Of a DNA stretch of 64,000 bases, positions 43,303 through 52,959 are shown one piece after another. The first letter of the stretch is position 1, and the number at the start of each line of letters is the position of its first letter. Under the pieces are notes generated by a model. That model made no database searches and was not told the DNA's origin. It saw nothing but the letters and a program-made list of their open reading frames with translations. Made by a program: the position numbers and the translations under genes. The DNA is from Candidatus Gastranaerophilales bacterium (lineage in GTDB: Bacteria > Cyanobacteriota > Vampirovibrionia > Gastranaerophilales > Gastranaerophilaceae): contig CALUYO010000002.1 in the NCBI GenBank assembly GCA_944325005.1, forward strand, positions 1-64,000, read 5' to 3'.

Positions 43303-45285
43303 ATGGAAAGAAAGTTTAAAATATCGTCAAAATATAAACCTGCCGGAGACCAGCCAAAGGCTATTAGTGAGCTTGTTGATGGATTGAATAAAGGTGATGA
43401 TGCTCAGACGCTTCTTGGAATTACGGGATCCGGAAAAACTTTTACTATTGCTAATGTGATAGAAAGGGTACAAAAGCCTACGCTCATTATTGCACATAAC
43501 AAAACACTTGCTGCTCAGTTATACAACGAGTTTAAAGAGCTTTTTCCTGATAATGCAGTTGAGTATTTTATAAGTTACTATGACTATTATCAGCCGGAGG
43601 CATATATTCCCAGAACTGATACATTTATCGAAAAATCCGCTTCTATAAATGAAGAAATTGATAGATTAAGACATAATGCTACAAGATGCTTGTATGAACG
43701 CAACGATGTAATAATTGTAGCTTCTGTCAGCTGTATTTATGGTTTGGGACTTCCTGAAAATTATTTTAGAGGTTCAGTAGAACTAAATGTAGGCGATGAA
43801 GTAGCCAGAGATGATTTGCTTAAACATCTTGTCAGTGTCCAGTATACAAGAAACGATCTTGTTCTTGAACGTTCTACTTTTCGTGCAAGAGGTGACATTG
43901 TTGAGATAATGCCGGCTTATGAAAAAATTATTACGCGTGTTTATTTCTTTGGTGACGAAATTGAAAAGATTGTCAGGATCGATAATATCACCGGAGAAAT
44001 TCTTGAAACTCCGCAGAAGGTTGTTATTTATCCTGCAGTACACTACCTTTCCTATGACGAAAATGTAGATGAAACTATTAAATTAATAAAAGAAGAGCTT
44101 CAGCATAGACTTGTTGAGCTCCATAATGAAAATAAACTTGTAGAGGCGCAGCGGCTTGAGCAGAGAGTTAAATATGATATTGAAATGATTAAGGAAATGG
44201 GGTATTGTTCAGGTATTGAAAACTATTCAAGAATAATTGAGCGCCGTCCGCCCGGATCTGCTCCTGCTACTCTGCTCGATTATTTTAGAGGTGATTTTCT
44301 GACTGTAATTGACGAGTCGCATGTTACGCTTCCGCAATTAAAAGGTATGTATCATGGTGATTCTTCAAGAAAAAATACGCTTATTGAATACGGTTTTAGA
44401 CTGCCCTGTGCGAGAGACAACAGACCTTTGAAAAATGAAGAGTTTTTTAAAAAAGTTCATCAAAAAATTTATATTTCTGCAACTCCGGGAGAATTTGAAA
44501 GAAAAACTTCCGCTCAGCTTGTCGAACAGATTATTCGTCCGACAGGGCTTGTTGATCCCAAAATATCTGTTCGTCCTATTGAATCTCAAATAAATGATTT
44601 AAAAGAAGAAATTAAAAAGCGTGCACAAAAGGACGAACGCGTGCTGATAACTACTTTAACAAAACGTATGGCAGAAGATTTAACAGATTTCTTCATTCAG
44701 GAGGGAATAAAGGTGAGATATCTCCACAGTGAAATTCAATCTCTTGAACGTGTTGAAATTCTGAGAGACTTACGTCTTGGAGAATTTGATGTTCTTATAG
44801 GGGTGAACCTTTTAAGGGAAGGACTTGATATTCCTGAAGTTTCACTTGTTGCGATAATGGATGCGGACAAAGAGGGTTTTCTTCGATCAGAAACAAGTTT
44901 AATTCAGACAATAGGCCGTGCTGCGCGTAACGCGTGCGGGGAAGTTATTATGTATGCTGACAGAATGACTGAATCAATGGAAAAAGCTATTTCTGAAACA
45001 GAAAGGCGTCGCAAAATTCAGATAGAGTACAATAAAAAATACGGAATTATACCTCAAACAATTAAAAAACCTATTGAAAATAATCTTCTTTCTCTAGTTG
45101 CAAGTTACAGAGATCTTGAGGATATTGTTGCAGAAGAAATGGTTGATATGGGTATTGATAAAAAAGATTTGCCAAAACTTATTGATAAATTAGAGAAAGA
45201 TATGCATAAAGCGGCTAAGATACTTGATTTTGAAAGAGCTGCTGAAATTAGGGATAAGTTAAAAAAACTACGAGAAATGGTGTAA
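43303..45285 (+). CDS. uvrB: Excinuclease ABC subunit B
   Basis: The damage-verifying helicase of nucleotide excision repair, 660 aa as usual. Walker A is [15 protein letters not shown] (near 40). [20 protein letters not shown] is the beta-hairpin that clamps [21 protein letters not shown] is the DEAD-like box, and [30 protein letters not shown] and QTIGRAARN are helicase motifs. A C-terminal UVR motif ([21 protein letters not shown]) contacts UvrC. No uvrA or uvrC lies in the window. The start codon appears leaderless, and a strong palindromic terminator follows. Confidence 0.98.
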   Translation: MERKFKISSKYKPAGDQPKAISELVDGLNKGDDAQTLLGITGSGKTFTIANVIERVQKPTLIIAHNKTLAAQLYNEFKELFPDNAVEYFISYYDYYQPEAYIPRTDTFIEKSASINEEIDRLRHNATRCLYERNDVIIVASVSCIYGLGLPENYFRGSVELNVGDEVARDDLLKHLVSVQYTRNDLVLERSTFRARGDIVEIMPAYEKIITRVYFFGDEIEKIVRIDNITGEILETPQKVVIYPAVHYLSYDENVDETIKLIKEELQHRLVELHNENKLVEAQRLEQRVKYDIEMIKEMGYCSGIENYSRIIERRPPGSAPATLLDYFRGDFLTVIDESHVTLPQLKGMYHGDSSRKNTLIEYGFRLPCARDNRPLKNEEFFKKVHQKIYISATPGEFERKTSAQLVEQIIRPTGLVDPKISVRPIESQINDLKEEIKKRAQKDERVLITTLTKRMAEDLTDFFIQEGIKVRYLHSEIQSLERVEILRDLRLGEFDVLIGVNLLREGLDIPEVSLVAIMDADKEGFLRSETSLIQTIGRAARNACGEVIMYADRMTESMEKAISETERRRKIQIEYNKKYGIIPQTIKKPIENNLLSLVASYRDLEDIVAEEMVDMGIDKKDLPKLIDKLEKDMHKAAKILDFERAAEIRDKLKKLREMV

Positions 45286-45286
45286 A

Positions 45287-45320
45287 TAAAAAGTCTCTTA
45301 AATATTTAAGAGACTTTTTA
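45287..45320. terminator. Bidirectional terminator after uvrB
   Basis: AAGTCTCTTAAAT meets ATTTAAGAGACTT as a perfect palindrome centred at 45303/45304, with A and T runs outside. It serves uvrB and the convergent gene at 45328. Confidence 0.85.
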
Positions 45321-45327
45321 TTTTAAA

Positions 45328-46044
45328 TTAGTTTGCATTCTCCTTAGCTGCTATTGCTTCATAATCCACTTGAGCCAGATAATGCCCGCACATTGCGAGG
45401 TTAAATATAAGCACGATACTCCAATAATACATTGCTATAGGATGCGGTATTCCGAAAAATACCCATATAACGTACGTGACAGGCCCTACTAACAGTGCAT
45501 TAGCAAGAAGCACTTGTGGTATCATAAATAATACAGCTACAAGAATATCACAACAGGATTCTGATATTACTTTAAAATTGTATGCATCAGCAATTCTAAA
45601 CCCTTTAGCATAACACAAATATCCTGTTAGAATTATTGAGCCGAATAATCCCCAGATAATAACTTTAAATATTATCAACGTATTAGGTTCCGGAATATAA
45701 TTAGCTATCAAGCCGGTGAGTAATGAGGCCAGCCAGCAGTTAATAGCAATAGATGGCCCCAGTGCTATAGTCCCTTTTAAACCTGCCCAGAAAAGTGCAA
45801 AAATATTAAATGATGGTAGTACACAATCTTTCCCGTTTCTAACATTTGCTGTGCACTTAATTAAAAAACCAAATAAGAGCAGATAGGTTACGGAAAACAT
45901 CCACCAGAAGCCGGTTAAATTCCCGTTTGATGCATTGACATATAAATGTGCACAATAATAAACAGGAATAGCAAAAATAATATACTTAATAATGGCATTA
46001 GTATCCTGAAAGGACTCTTCAAAAGCGTCTTTAATAGATGCCAT
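45328..46044 (-). CDS. Polytopic membrane protein (DUF4013-like)
   Basis: A 238-residue protein with about six hydrophobic helices (for example AIIKYIIFAIPVYYC, MFSVTYLLLFGFLIK and YWSIVLIFNLAMCGHYLA). The N-terminal MASIKDAFEESFQD and the Gly-rich hydrophobic middle recall DUF4013 membrane proteins, a tentative match. ATG 46044 is preferred: GGAGGAG lies 9 nt upstream and is itself inside the longer frame. It stands alone between two minus-strand units, and function is unknown. Confidence 0.65.
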   Translation of the reverse strand: MASIKDAFEESFQDTNAIIKYIIFAIPVYYCAHLYVNASNGNLTGFWWMFSVTYLLLFGFLIKCTANVRNGKDCVLPSFNIFALFWAGLKGTIALGPSIAINCWLASLLTGLIANYIPEPNTLIIFKVIIWGLFGSIILTGYLCYAKGFRIADAYNFKVISESCCDILVAVLFMIPQVLLANALLVGPVTYVIWVFFGIPHPIAMYYWSIVLIFNLAMCGHYLAQVDYEAIAAKENAN

Positions 46045-46117
46045 AGTTTCAAACTCCTCCATTTACTATTCTTAACAAGATTATTATAACATATTTTTAA
46101 ATAAAAAACAAGCCTGC

Positions 46118-47233
46118 TTACTCTAACGGTATAATAACTTTAAATTCTGAGCCACTTCCCGGCGAGCTTTTAAGAGTTACTTTTCCTTTGTGGAGTTTTA
46201 CAAGTTCTTTTGTAATTGATAAACCTAAACCCGTAGAATTTACGGAGCTTTCTCCTATTTGTTCAAATTTTCTGAATATTTTTTTATGATTTTTTTTATC
46301 TATACCGATGCCATTGTCTATAACCGAAATTATAGCTGAATTTTTGCCTTTTAAGGCTTCTATTTTTATGTTTCCATTTTCTGATGTATATTTGATAGCA
46401 TTACTAAGAAGATTAAAGAGTATTTGCTGGAATTTTTGATAATCAGCTTTTATAGTAAAATTTTCAATTTTTGTTTCAAGTTCTATATTTTTCTTTATGA
46501 TAAGAGGGTTTATGACATTTATAACCTCTTGAACAGCCTGCCTTATCTCAAAATCTCTTAAACTTAAAGTTAATACACCTGCTTCTATTTTTGACATGTC
46601 AAGTATTTCATTAATCATACCGAGAAGGTGTAAACTTGAGATTTTTATATCATTAACGTAATTTTTTTGCTTTGCATTTAGTGTGCCGGCAAATTCATTT
46701 TCAAGCAGGTCTGAAAAACCTATTATAGAATTAAGCGGAGTACGCAGCTCGTGTGAAATATGTGAAAGAAATTTCGTTTTAATCTTTTCGGCTTTTAAAA
46801 TTTTCTTATTATTTTTTTGCGTTTTTTGGTAACCTTCCTGTAAAGCATTTATCTGCATTTTTATGATTTCTGAAATTTCCCTGTCTTTTGTTATATTTGC
46901 GATTACAGATGCACAGGTTTTAAAAATTTTTTTATCTTCTGCTGAAAAATCTGAACCTGTAATAATAATTTTCCCGAAGGTTGTATTTTTGAGCTTCAAA
47001 TCTTCCTGAAGGAACGGCTGGGTTATAGAATTAATATCAGAGGTTCTCTTATTGTATGAATATTCCAGCCGGACTGGGTCTGTGAAAAATATATACCCTG
47101 AAGCCAGAGGAATTATTTTATTTAATACTTTAAATACTTCTTCCCCGAAATTTTCAGAAAGTTCTATATCAAAAAATTCATTTATTAATTCTATTGATTT
47201 TTCATAGTCGTTACAGGGCATCTTTTTCAACAT
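46118..47233 (-). CDS. Sensor histidine kinase
   Basis: A 371-residue kinase. FLSHISHELRTPLNSIIGFSDLLEN is the dimerisation region with the phospho-accepting His (quoted here as HELRTP). NLLSNAIKYTSENG is the N box, VIDNGIGID the G1 box and GLGLSITKELVKLH the G2 box. The first 120 residues look GAF-like, with no membrane helix, so it should sense a cytoplasmic signal. No response regulator is adjacent. The start overlaps the end of hpt by 23 nt, and it is last of the operon from 52849. Confidence 0.9.
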   Translation of the reverse strand: MLKKMPCNDYEKSIELINEFFDIELSENFGEEVFKVLNKIIPLASGYIFFTDPVRLEYSYNKRTSDINSITQPFLQEDLKLKNTTFGKIIITGSDFSAEDKKIFKTCASVIANITKDREISEIIKMQINALQEGYQKTQKNNKKILKAEKIKTKFLSHISHELRTPLNSIIGFSDLLENEFAGTLNAKQKNYVNDIKISSLHLLGMINEILDMSKIEAGVLTLSLRDFEIRQAVQEVINVINPLIIKKNIELETKIENFTIKADYQKFQQILFNLLSNAIKYTSENGNIKIEALKGKNSAIISVIDNGIGIDKKNHKKIFRKFEQIGESSVNSTGLGLSITKELVKLHKGKVTLKSSPGSGSEFKVIIPLE

Positions 47234-47747
47234 AACCTATATATCTTAAATTTCTATAGTAGCCGTCATAATCAAGCCCGTAACCTATTAGAAATTTATC
47301 GTCCACTTCAAAACCGTAATAATCAGCATCAACATCTGCAATACGTGTAATCTTTTTATCAAGTAGAGAGCAGAATTTTGTTGATTTTGTATGGAAATTA
47401 CAGTTTAAAAAATCCAGAAGAAATTTTGCAGTAAGTCCGGTATCAACGATATCTTCAATTATTAGCACATTTTTTTCGTTTAAATCAGGGAGTGAAATAT
47501 CAACAGCATTAACCTTGCCAGATGTACTTGTCCCGCCGTTATAGCTGGAAAGCCTTATAAATTCCATTTTTATCGGCATATTTAAGTGTTTTACAAGGTC
47601 GACCGCAAACATTACTGCCCCTTTAAGAACGCAAATTGCATAAACTTCGTCATTTCCGTAAAATTCGTTCATTTCGTCCGCGAGTTCTTTAATTCTTGCT
47701 TGAATTTGTTCTTCTGTAAACAATATTTTTAATTTATTAATATCCAT
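47211..47747 (-). CDS. hpt: Hypoxanthine phosphoribosyltransferase
   Basis: Salvages hypoxanthine and guanine with PRPP. VYAICVLKGAVMFAVDLVKHL holds the first loop, FIRLSSYNGG the flexible loop, and NVLIIEDIVDTGLTAKFLL the PRPP-binding motif. At 178 aa it is normal. It lies 3 nt downstream of tilS, the same order as in Firmicutes (tilS-hpt), and overlaps the histidine kinase gene. Confidence 0.94.
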   Translation of the reverse strand: MDINKLKILFTEEQIQARIKELADEMNEFYGNDEVYAICVLKGAVMFAVDLVKHLNMPIKMEFIRLSSYNGGTSTSGKVNAVDISLPDLNEKNVLIIEDIVDTGLTAKFLLDFLNCNFHTKSTKFCSLLDKKITRIADVDADYYGFEVDDKFLIGYGLDYDGYYRNLRYIGYVEKDAL

Positions 47748-47750
47748 AAC

Positions 47751-49016
47751 CTACCTCTTTTTTAATCTTAGCATGTGTGTCGGTTTTTGTGCAACTTTAA
47801 CTTTTTCGCTTAATCCCAGCCCGCATGCCCAGATGATTTCATTGCCTTTGCAGAGAAGTATAAGTTTATCTTTTTCATGCTGCGGAATTTTCTTTTCATT
47901 AAGATATTTTTTTAATTTTTGCGAGCCTTTACATCCGAGCGGCCGGATTATATCGCCATTTTTTCGATGTCTTAAGGTAAAGTCAATGCTATCAGAATTA
48001 ATATATGCTATAAACTCTTTGTCATCAGGGAAAGTGGTGACTACTTCCGTAAATGGTTCAATTGTAAATATGTAATTTCCAAAAATGTATTCACCGCAAT
48101 TGTTTACTTGAACCTCCTCGGAACTTTTTGAGATTCGAGTAATTACTTCTGCTTTTTTATCATTTACAAACAGCCACAAATCTTTTGTAAGGGAAATTGT
48201 CTTTCCGGACTTTGAATTTTTATTTTCTTCGATGAATTTCTGGATGTTTTCAATTTTTTCTCTATCGTAGTCAATATTATTATCTATAAGTATTTTGTAT
48301 ATTATTCTTTTTTGTTCAATTTCAGATGCCTGTGCGAGATTTTGAGGGAGATAATTATTTATCAGATTATAATCTTCTTCTGCAATTTTTGATAGTGAAT
48401 TTAAGGCGTCTGACACGTTAGGATTAATTTCTTTTAAAAGCGGAATAACATTATGCCTGATAAAATTTCTTTTATATTTTGTGTCCGAATTTGAACTGTC
48501 TGTGTTCGGGGTTAAACCGTTATCCCTGCAGTACTGTTCAATATCTTCACGTTTTGTTTTTAAAAGCGGTCTGTAAAAAATTTCTCTTTTTTCTGAAATT
48601 CCCTGTAAGCCGGCAGTTCCTGTTCCCCTTATAATTCTGTAGAGTACAGTTTCTGCATTATCGTCAAAATTGTGCGCGGTGAAAACAACTTTTGAATTAA
48701 ATTTTTCAGCGCATCTTCTAAAAAAATCGTATCTTGCTTCTCTTCCTGCGGTTTCTGTTTTGTCAATATAATCCGGAAGAATTTCTGAATAATATGGAAT
48801 TCCGCGTGATTTTGCAAAATTTTCACAATTTTGTGCTTCCTTCAGACTTTCTTCTCCGCGCCAGTTGTGGTTTAAGTGAACTGCAGTGACATCAGTACCG
48901 AGTTTATGCAGAATATCTAAGAGGCACATTGAGTCAAAACCTCCTGAAAAAGCCAGAATAAATTTTCCTGACAAATTATATTTTTCAATAAAGTTTTTGA
49001 CGTTATCCTTTATCAA
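47751..49016 (-). CDS. tilS: tRNA(Ile)-lysidine synthetase
   Basis: Changes the wobble C of tRNA-Ile(CAU) to lysidine. FILAFSGGFDSMCLLDIL is the PP-loop ATP site (SGGxDS). VHLNHNWRGEESLKEAQNCE, FTAHNFDDNAETVLYRIIRGTG and YKRNFIRHNVIPLL are TilS landmarks. The C-terminal domain (FTLRHRKNGDIIRPLGCKGSQKLKKYL, a TilS C region) is complete. At 421 aa it is normal. It abuts the Clp-N repeat gene and hpt. Confidence 0.95.
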   Translation of the reverse strand: MIKDNVKNFIEKYNLSGKFILAFSGGFDSMCLLDILHKLGTDVTAVHLNHNWRGEESLKEAQNCENFAKSRGIPYYSEILPDYIDKTETAGREARYDFFRRCAEKFNSKVVFTAHNFDDNAETVLYRIIRGTGTAGLQGISEKREIFYRPLLKTKREDIEQYCRDNGLTPNTDSSNSDTKYKRNFIRHNVIPLLKEINPNVSDALNSLSKIAEEDYNLINNYLPQNLAQASEIEQKRIIYKILIDNNIDYDREKIENIQKFIEENKNSKSGKTISLTKDLWLFVNDKKAEVITRISKSSEEVQVNNCGEYIFGNYIFTIEPFTEVVTTFPDDKEFIAYINSDSIDFTLRHRKNGDIIRPLGCKGSQKLKKYLNEKKIPQHEKDKLILLCKGNEIIWACGLGLSEKVKVAQKPTHMLRLKKR

Positions 49017-50381
49017 TTAAGCCTCTTGGAATTTTTTAACTCCTTCTTTAATTTCAACAGCATCTACACCTAACTGTTCCAGTGCTTTCATTGCAAGAGA
49101 ATCCGGCTCTGTTGTCAGCGCAAGAAGCATATGCGCAGATTCAATTTTTTGCTTATGGTCTTTTTTTGCGAGTTCCCAGGCTGTTTCAAGAACACGTTTC
49201 GCGCGTTCGGTAAATACAATTTCCCTGTCGTAATATTCATTCCCGAAACCTATCATGTTTTCGACAACACTTCTTGCATCTTTAATATTAATTTCAAGTT
49301 CTGAGAGTACCCGTCCGCCTATTCCTGTGGCTTCTCCGATTATTCCGAGCAGGAACATTTCAGTTCCTACAATATTACGCCCGAGGCGTCTGGCTTCTTC
49401 TTTGGCGAGCCTTAATATTGTAAGTGTTTCCGGCATCTGTTTCTCAATCGGCTTGATTATGCTGTGCGCAAGATCATCATCAGGAATTTTAAGCTCTTTT
49501 AATATATCGTAAGCAATACCGCTTTTGGTTTTTAATAGTCCCAGAACTATATGTTCAGGCAGAACAACTGATGAGCCAAGTTCTTTTGCTGTTTGTAATG
49601 CCATATTCATCGTTTTGAAGGCGTTGGGAGTAAAAATTATTTGTCTGCCTTCATATTCAGACTGTCTTGAGCGGATATTCTGAAGCTTTTCATCAAATTT
49701 TTCGCCTGTAACACCGTATCTGGCTAGAATTTGTGTAAGCTCGGAATTTTTATCCTCAAGAATAGATGATAATATCTGTTCCGTGCCCAATATTTCGTAG
49801 TTTGAAGTAGATAATTTAGCTACAGCTCTTTCAAATACTTTTGCGGATTCTTCGCTGTCGAAGATATTATCGGTTTCTTCTGCTTTGTCCTCTTTTCTTT
49901 CTCTGTTTTCATCTATTTCAGGGTGATAAAGACGTTTTATCTTTTTTTGGACGAGCTTTTCAAGAAGGCTTTTTGATTTGTATATATCAAAGCCTAAATC
50001 TTCAAGTATTTTAACGTTATTGGATTTTTTGTCAGAAATTGCGGAAAGGAATAAATGTTCGTAAAGAATTGTCGGATTACCTGATTTATTTGCTAAATCA
50101 AGTGATTTTTTAAGTATTTCTTTGTATTCATCATCAAAAGGCAGTGTTTGTGCCTGAACCGGTTGTGAAGCGTTGATATCTGCGTATTTTTTTATTTCTT
50201 CCGCCAGTTTTTCATGCGTAATATCGTAAGATTTGAATATTTTTAGCGCAATACCTTTTGCCTCGTCAAACAGTGCCAGCAAAAGAAGTTCCGGGGTTAC
50301 TTTTTTTAACCCCATTTTTTTTGCTGTATTCTGCGATGAACTTACAACATTTATTGCCTTTTCCGTAAATTTCTCAAACAA
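49017..50381 (-). CDS. Clp-N repeat protein without an AAA+ ATPase
   Basis: A 454-residue protein made of six repeats of about 70 residues, which equal three ClpA/ClpC-type N-domains. Repeats begin FEKFTEKAINVV (1), FDDEYKEILKKSLDLA (83), SEESAKVFERAVAKL (175), FTPNAFKTMNMALQTA (250), TLTILRLAKEEARRLG (318) and FTERAKRVLETAWELA (388), each with an E-L-L or E-H-L-type motif such as VTPELLLLALF. No Walker motif exists. Stand-alone Clp-N proteins (ClpS-like adaptors, plant ClpT) modulate Clp proteases. A second Clp-type domain alone is encoded in the same operon at 52592. The next gene abuts with no gap. Confidence 0.8.
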   Translation of the reverse strand: MFEKFTEKAINVVSSSQNTAKKMGLKKVTPELLLLALFDEAKGIALKIFKSYDITHEKLAEEIKKYADINASQPVQAQTLPFDDEYKEILKKSLDLANKSGNPTILYEHLFLSAISDKKSNNVKILEDLGFDIYKSKSLLEKLVQKKIKRLYHPEIDENRERKEDKAEETDNIFDSEESAKVFERAVAKLSTSNYEILGTEQILSSILEDKNSELTQILARYGVTGEKFDEKLQNIRSRQSEYEGRQIIFTPNAFKTMNMALQTAKELGSSVVLPEHIVLGLLKTKSGIAYDILKELKIPDDDLAHSIIKPIEKQMPETLTILRLAKEEARRLGRNIVGTEMFLLGIIGEATGIGGRVLSELEINIKDARSVVENMIGFGNEYYDREIVFTERAKRVLETAWELAKKDHKQKIESAHMLLALTTEPDSLAMKALEQLGVDAVEIKEGVKKFQEA

Positions 50382-50384
50382 AAC

Positions 50385-50651
50385 TTATTCCTCGTCTTCG
50401 TCTTCATCTTCCATACTTTCGACGTAAGCAGCTACCTTTTCAAATTCTTCATCATCGTCGATTGTTTCAAAGAGGTATTCTTCGCCGTCTTTTGTTAATT
50501 TCATAAGTACAACTTCATCGCCTTCTTCCTCTTCGACAGGTAAAAGCAATGCATACTCTTGTTCATCAACTTCAACTATATCGAACAGTTCAAAATTAAC
50601 TTCGTTGCCGTTTTCATCAACTGTTTTAATTATTTGATCTTCATCTGCCAT
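50385..50651 (-). CDS. DUF1292 acidic protein (YrzB-like)
   Basis: An 88-residue, very acidic protein: VNFELFDIVEVDEQEYALLLPV and LMKLTKDGEEYLFETIDDDEEF match DUF1292, and the tail is nearly all Glu and Asp. In Firmicutes this gene (yrzB) follows ruvX, the same order as here. Function is unknown. It lies between ruvX and the Clp-N repeat gene, 3 nt from the latter. Confidence 0.85.
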   Translation of the reverse strand: MADEDQIIKTVDENGNEVNFELFDIVEVDEQEYALLLPVEEEEGDEVVLMKLTKDGEEYLFETIDDDEEFEKVAAYVESMEDEDEDEE

Positions 50652-50676
50652 TTTTATTTTTCCTTTCTATTAATTT

Positions 50677-51078
50677 CTAATTTCTTGTAAGGTACTGTTC
50701 CAGTATAATACAAGCACTTTCAATATCAACCAGTCCTTTGTCTTTTCTAAAGTCTATTTTTTTTGCCCTGAGATTCTCTTCTGCTGTGTCAGAAGTCAAT
50801 CTTTCGTCCTCATATATTATTTCAAAATCGTTAATTTTTGATGCAAAATCTTTACAATCTTGAGCTTGCGCCCCCTGTGTACCGTCCATGTTATAGGGAA
50901 TTCCTATTACTATCTTTTTCACGTTATTCTCTTTTGCAATTTTGAGAATAGTTTCTATTGCAACATTTTCCGGCTGTCTTTGAATATATGAATGTCCGTT
51001 TGCGAGCATTAAAAGATAATCGCTTAATGCTATTCCTATTCTTTTTGTTCCTATATCAAGAGCCATAACTTTGTACAT
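50677..51078 (-). CDS. ruvX: RuvX/YqgF RNase H-like nuclease
   Basis: A 133-residue protein of the YqgF family, linked to Holliday-junction resolution and to pre-16S rRNA 5'-end processing. VMALDIGTKRIGIALSDYL holds the first catalytic Asp, VIGIPYNMDGTQGAQ the second strand, and IIYEDERLTSDTAEENL the ExxxT motif. ATG 51078 shares its A with the upstream TAA (TAATG), so it is coupled to the preceding gene. The longer GTG frame is unlikely. Confidence 0.93.
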   Translation of the reverse strand: MYKVMALDIGTKRIGIALSDYLLMLANGHSYIQRQPENVAIETILKIAKENNVKKIVIGIPYNMDGTQGAQAQDCKDFASKINDFEIIYEDERLTSDTAEENLRAKKIDFRKDKGLVDIESACIILEQYLTRN

Positions 51079-52592
51079 TATTTTACCCACATATTTTCAA
51101 TTGCTTGGACTTTCTCTTTATCTTGCATTGCAAAATAATATTCATAAATACTTTTTCTTATTATATTTTTAAAAAGTTCGCGTTTCAATGTTTTATCATT
51201 ATACAAGGAATATAAATTTTCTGCAGATTTTTTTTCTCCCGCAAAGTGCTTTAACAATGCGGTATGCAGTATCCTTTCTGACCATACCTGATATTCTTCT
51301 TTATAGAAAATTTTTTCAAGATTTTCATCAATAATTTTTTCGTAATCATCAGGTGAAGTTTCATTTAGTATTTTAATAAAATCTTCAAATTCATCGCTGT
51401 ATGTGCTGTTTAAAAACCAGCAGTCAGTGAAATCAAATTGTAAAATAATTTCAAATTCCTCATTTGAAAGCTTTTTAACTTTGTATTCAAGTTTTAGAGG
51501 AAGTGGTTTGATGTCTGCCAGCAAATTTTTCCAGCAAACATATTCATAGGGAATTTTACCACCGGCAAGTTTCTCTGCTTCGTTGAGTATTGACTTTAAA
51601 ATTCCCGGTTCAAGCTCTAAAGCTCTCTGTCCCCTGTAAAATCTTTCTATAATTGCATTACATTCAAATTTTGTAATGTCGTTAAACCCGAAGCAGTCAC
51701 GAACTCCCTTGTAATCATCAATTACAATTGCTACAAACTGGACTTTGCCGAAATCATTAATTCTTGATATTATAACAGCCTGATTGCCATGTCCGTCCGG
51801 ATATGTGATACAAAATTTGTATGGTTTTGAATTTTTTAATATATTTTTATAAAATTCAAGTGAATTGTCTTCTCTTATCCCTGATAGTTTCAGTACAGAT
51901 AAATTCTTTTTTATTGCAGGAAGCAATCCGGCATCAGCAGTATCCAGCGCAGAGTTAAGTGCATGATATGCGAGCTGTGATTTTGAATTCCCTAGAATAT
52001 CCAGTGCAGTTCGACCGGCTTCGCTGTCTGGTATTGATAAAAATACCGGAATAAGAAGGTTTGCAAGCTCATCATTTGAATAATCTTCCCCGAGAGATTT
52101 TAAAAGAACGACTTTATCATTGTCAGGAAGTGTACTCAAAAAGTCCAGAAAATCAATTTGTACTTCAGGATTTACAATAGCATTGTCAAGAATTTTTTTC
52201 GTATCGGCTTCTACAAATTCGTCAGGATTATCAATATACTTATCGCATTCTTCATAAGACCAGTTTGCGTCAATGTCTCTCAGAAGGTCTAATGCAAAGA
52301 TTTTTGCCTGATTTGATGTCATATTGTTTTTTATAATGTTCCATAAACGTTCTATAAGTTCATTTTTTTCACAGTATCTGGTCAGCAGGAACTTTATGAG
52401 CTCAGGATTTGCATTTGGATTATTAACCTCTTTGAACAAAAGTTTGACAATAACACTTTTATCGCTTTGTGTATCAAGAGCCCTGTAATGTATTTCATAA
52501 TTTTCGAAATTTTTTACATCATTTAGTTTTTGAAGAATTTTTGCGATTTCTGCTTTTATTTCAAACGGATTAAGTTCAAATCTGTCAGTCAT
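51078..52592 (-). CDS. Unknown protein with HEAT-like helical repeats
   Basis: A 504-residue soluble protein I cannot name. The first 230 residues are helical repeats (LIKFLLTRYCEKNELIERL, VVLLKSLGEDYSNDELANLL, AYHALNSALDTADAGLLPAI) like HEAT or ARM folds. The middle (KFCITYPDGHGNQAVIISRI) looks like a beta-rich domain, and the end is helical again (HTALLKHFAGEKKSAENLY). Both ends overlap neighbours by one base (TGATG with the zinc-finger gene, TAATG with ruvX), so it is made with them. Start ATG 52592 is set by that overlap. Confidence 0.7.
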   Translation of the reverse strand: MTDRFELNPFEIKAEIAKILQKLNDVKNFENYEIHYRALDTQSDKSVIVKLLFKEVNNPNANPELIKFLLTRYCEKNELIERLWNIIKNNMTSNQAKIFALDLLRDIDANWSYEECDKYIDNPDEFVEADTKKILDNAIVNPEVQIDFLDFLSTLPDNDKVVLLKSLGEDYSNDELANLLIPVFLSIPDSEAGRTALDILGNSKSQLAYHALNSALDTADAGLLPAIKKNLSVLKLSGIREDNSLEFYKNILKNSKPYKFCITYPDGHGNQAVIISRINDFGKVQFVAIVIDDYKGVRDCFGFNDITKFECNAIIERFYRGQRALELEPGILKSILNEAEKLAGGKIPYEYVCWKNLLADIKPLPLKLEYKVKKLSNEEFEIILQFDFTDCWFLNSTYSDEFEDFIKILNETSPDDYEKIIDENLEKIFYKEEYQVWSERILHTALLKHFAGEKKSAENLYSLYNDKTLKRELFKNIIRKSIYEYYFAMQDKEKVQAIENMWVK

Positions 52593-52849
52593 CAACGCGC
52601 TTTCCCCCAAAATGCATCTAAAATAGCCTGGGCTTCAGCAGATGGCATTCTGTCATTCAGAATTAAATATTGAACTGCAATCATAGCACACTCAGAACAA
52701 ATATTTACTCCCGGCCCCTGAACCATTTTAAGTACCTGTGTGTTTGGTCTTCCGCAGAAACTGCAGTACACAAGTTCATCTCCTTTATGTTCATGTTCCG
52801 ATGACTTTTCACGTTTAGCCCCTAATTTTATCACTTTATCTTCTGACAT
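52592..52849 (-). CDS. Stand-alone ClpX-type C4 zinc-finger protein
   Basis: An 85-residue protein with the ClpX zinc-binding domain only: VYCSFCGRPNTQVLKMV then VNICSECAMIAVQYLI, two CxxC pairs as in the N-terminus of ClpX, where this domain binds substrates and adaptors. There is no ATPase. It is the first gene of a minus-strand operon that also contains a Clp-N repeat protein without ATPase. A role as substrate receptor or adaptor for a Clp protease is inferred. The stop shares a base with the next ATG. Confidence 0.8.
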   Translation of the reverse strand: MSEDKVIKLGAKREKSSEHEHKGDELVYCSFCGRPNTQVLKMVQGPGVNICSECAMIAVQYLILNDRMPSAEAQAILDAFWGKAR

Positions 52850-52893
52850 ATATAAACCTCACCTTTTTCATTTGTAACTTTTATTTATAAAAT

Positions 52894-52923
52894 TTGCATA
52901 AATTTAAAGGTTTATTTTATAAT
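52894..52923 (+). promoter_or_regulatory. Promoter for the TPR lipoprotein and lgt
   Basis: TTGCAT (52894-52899), an 18-nt spacer and TATAAT (52918-52923), some 37 nt before the ATG. Confidence 0.5.
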
Positions 52924-52959
52924 TAAAATTACAAATAATTTTATGAGGTTGATTATAGC

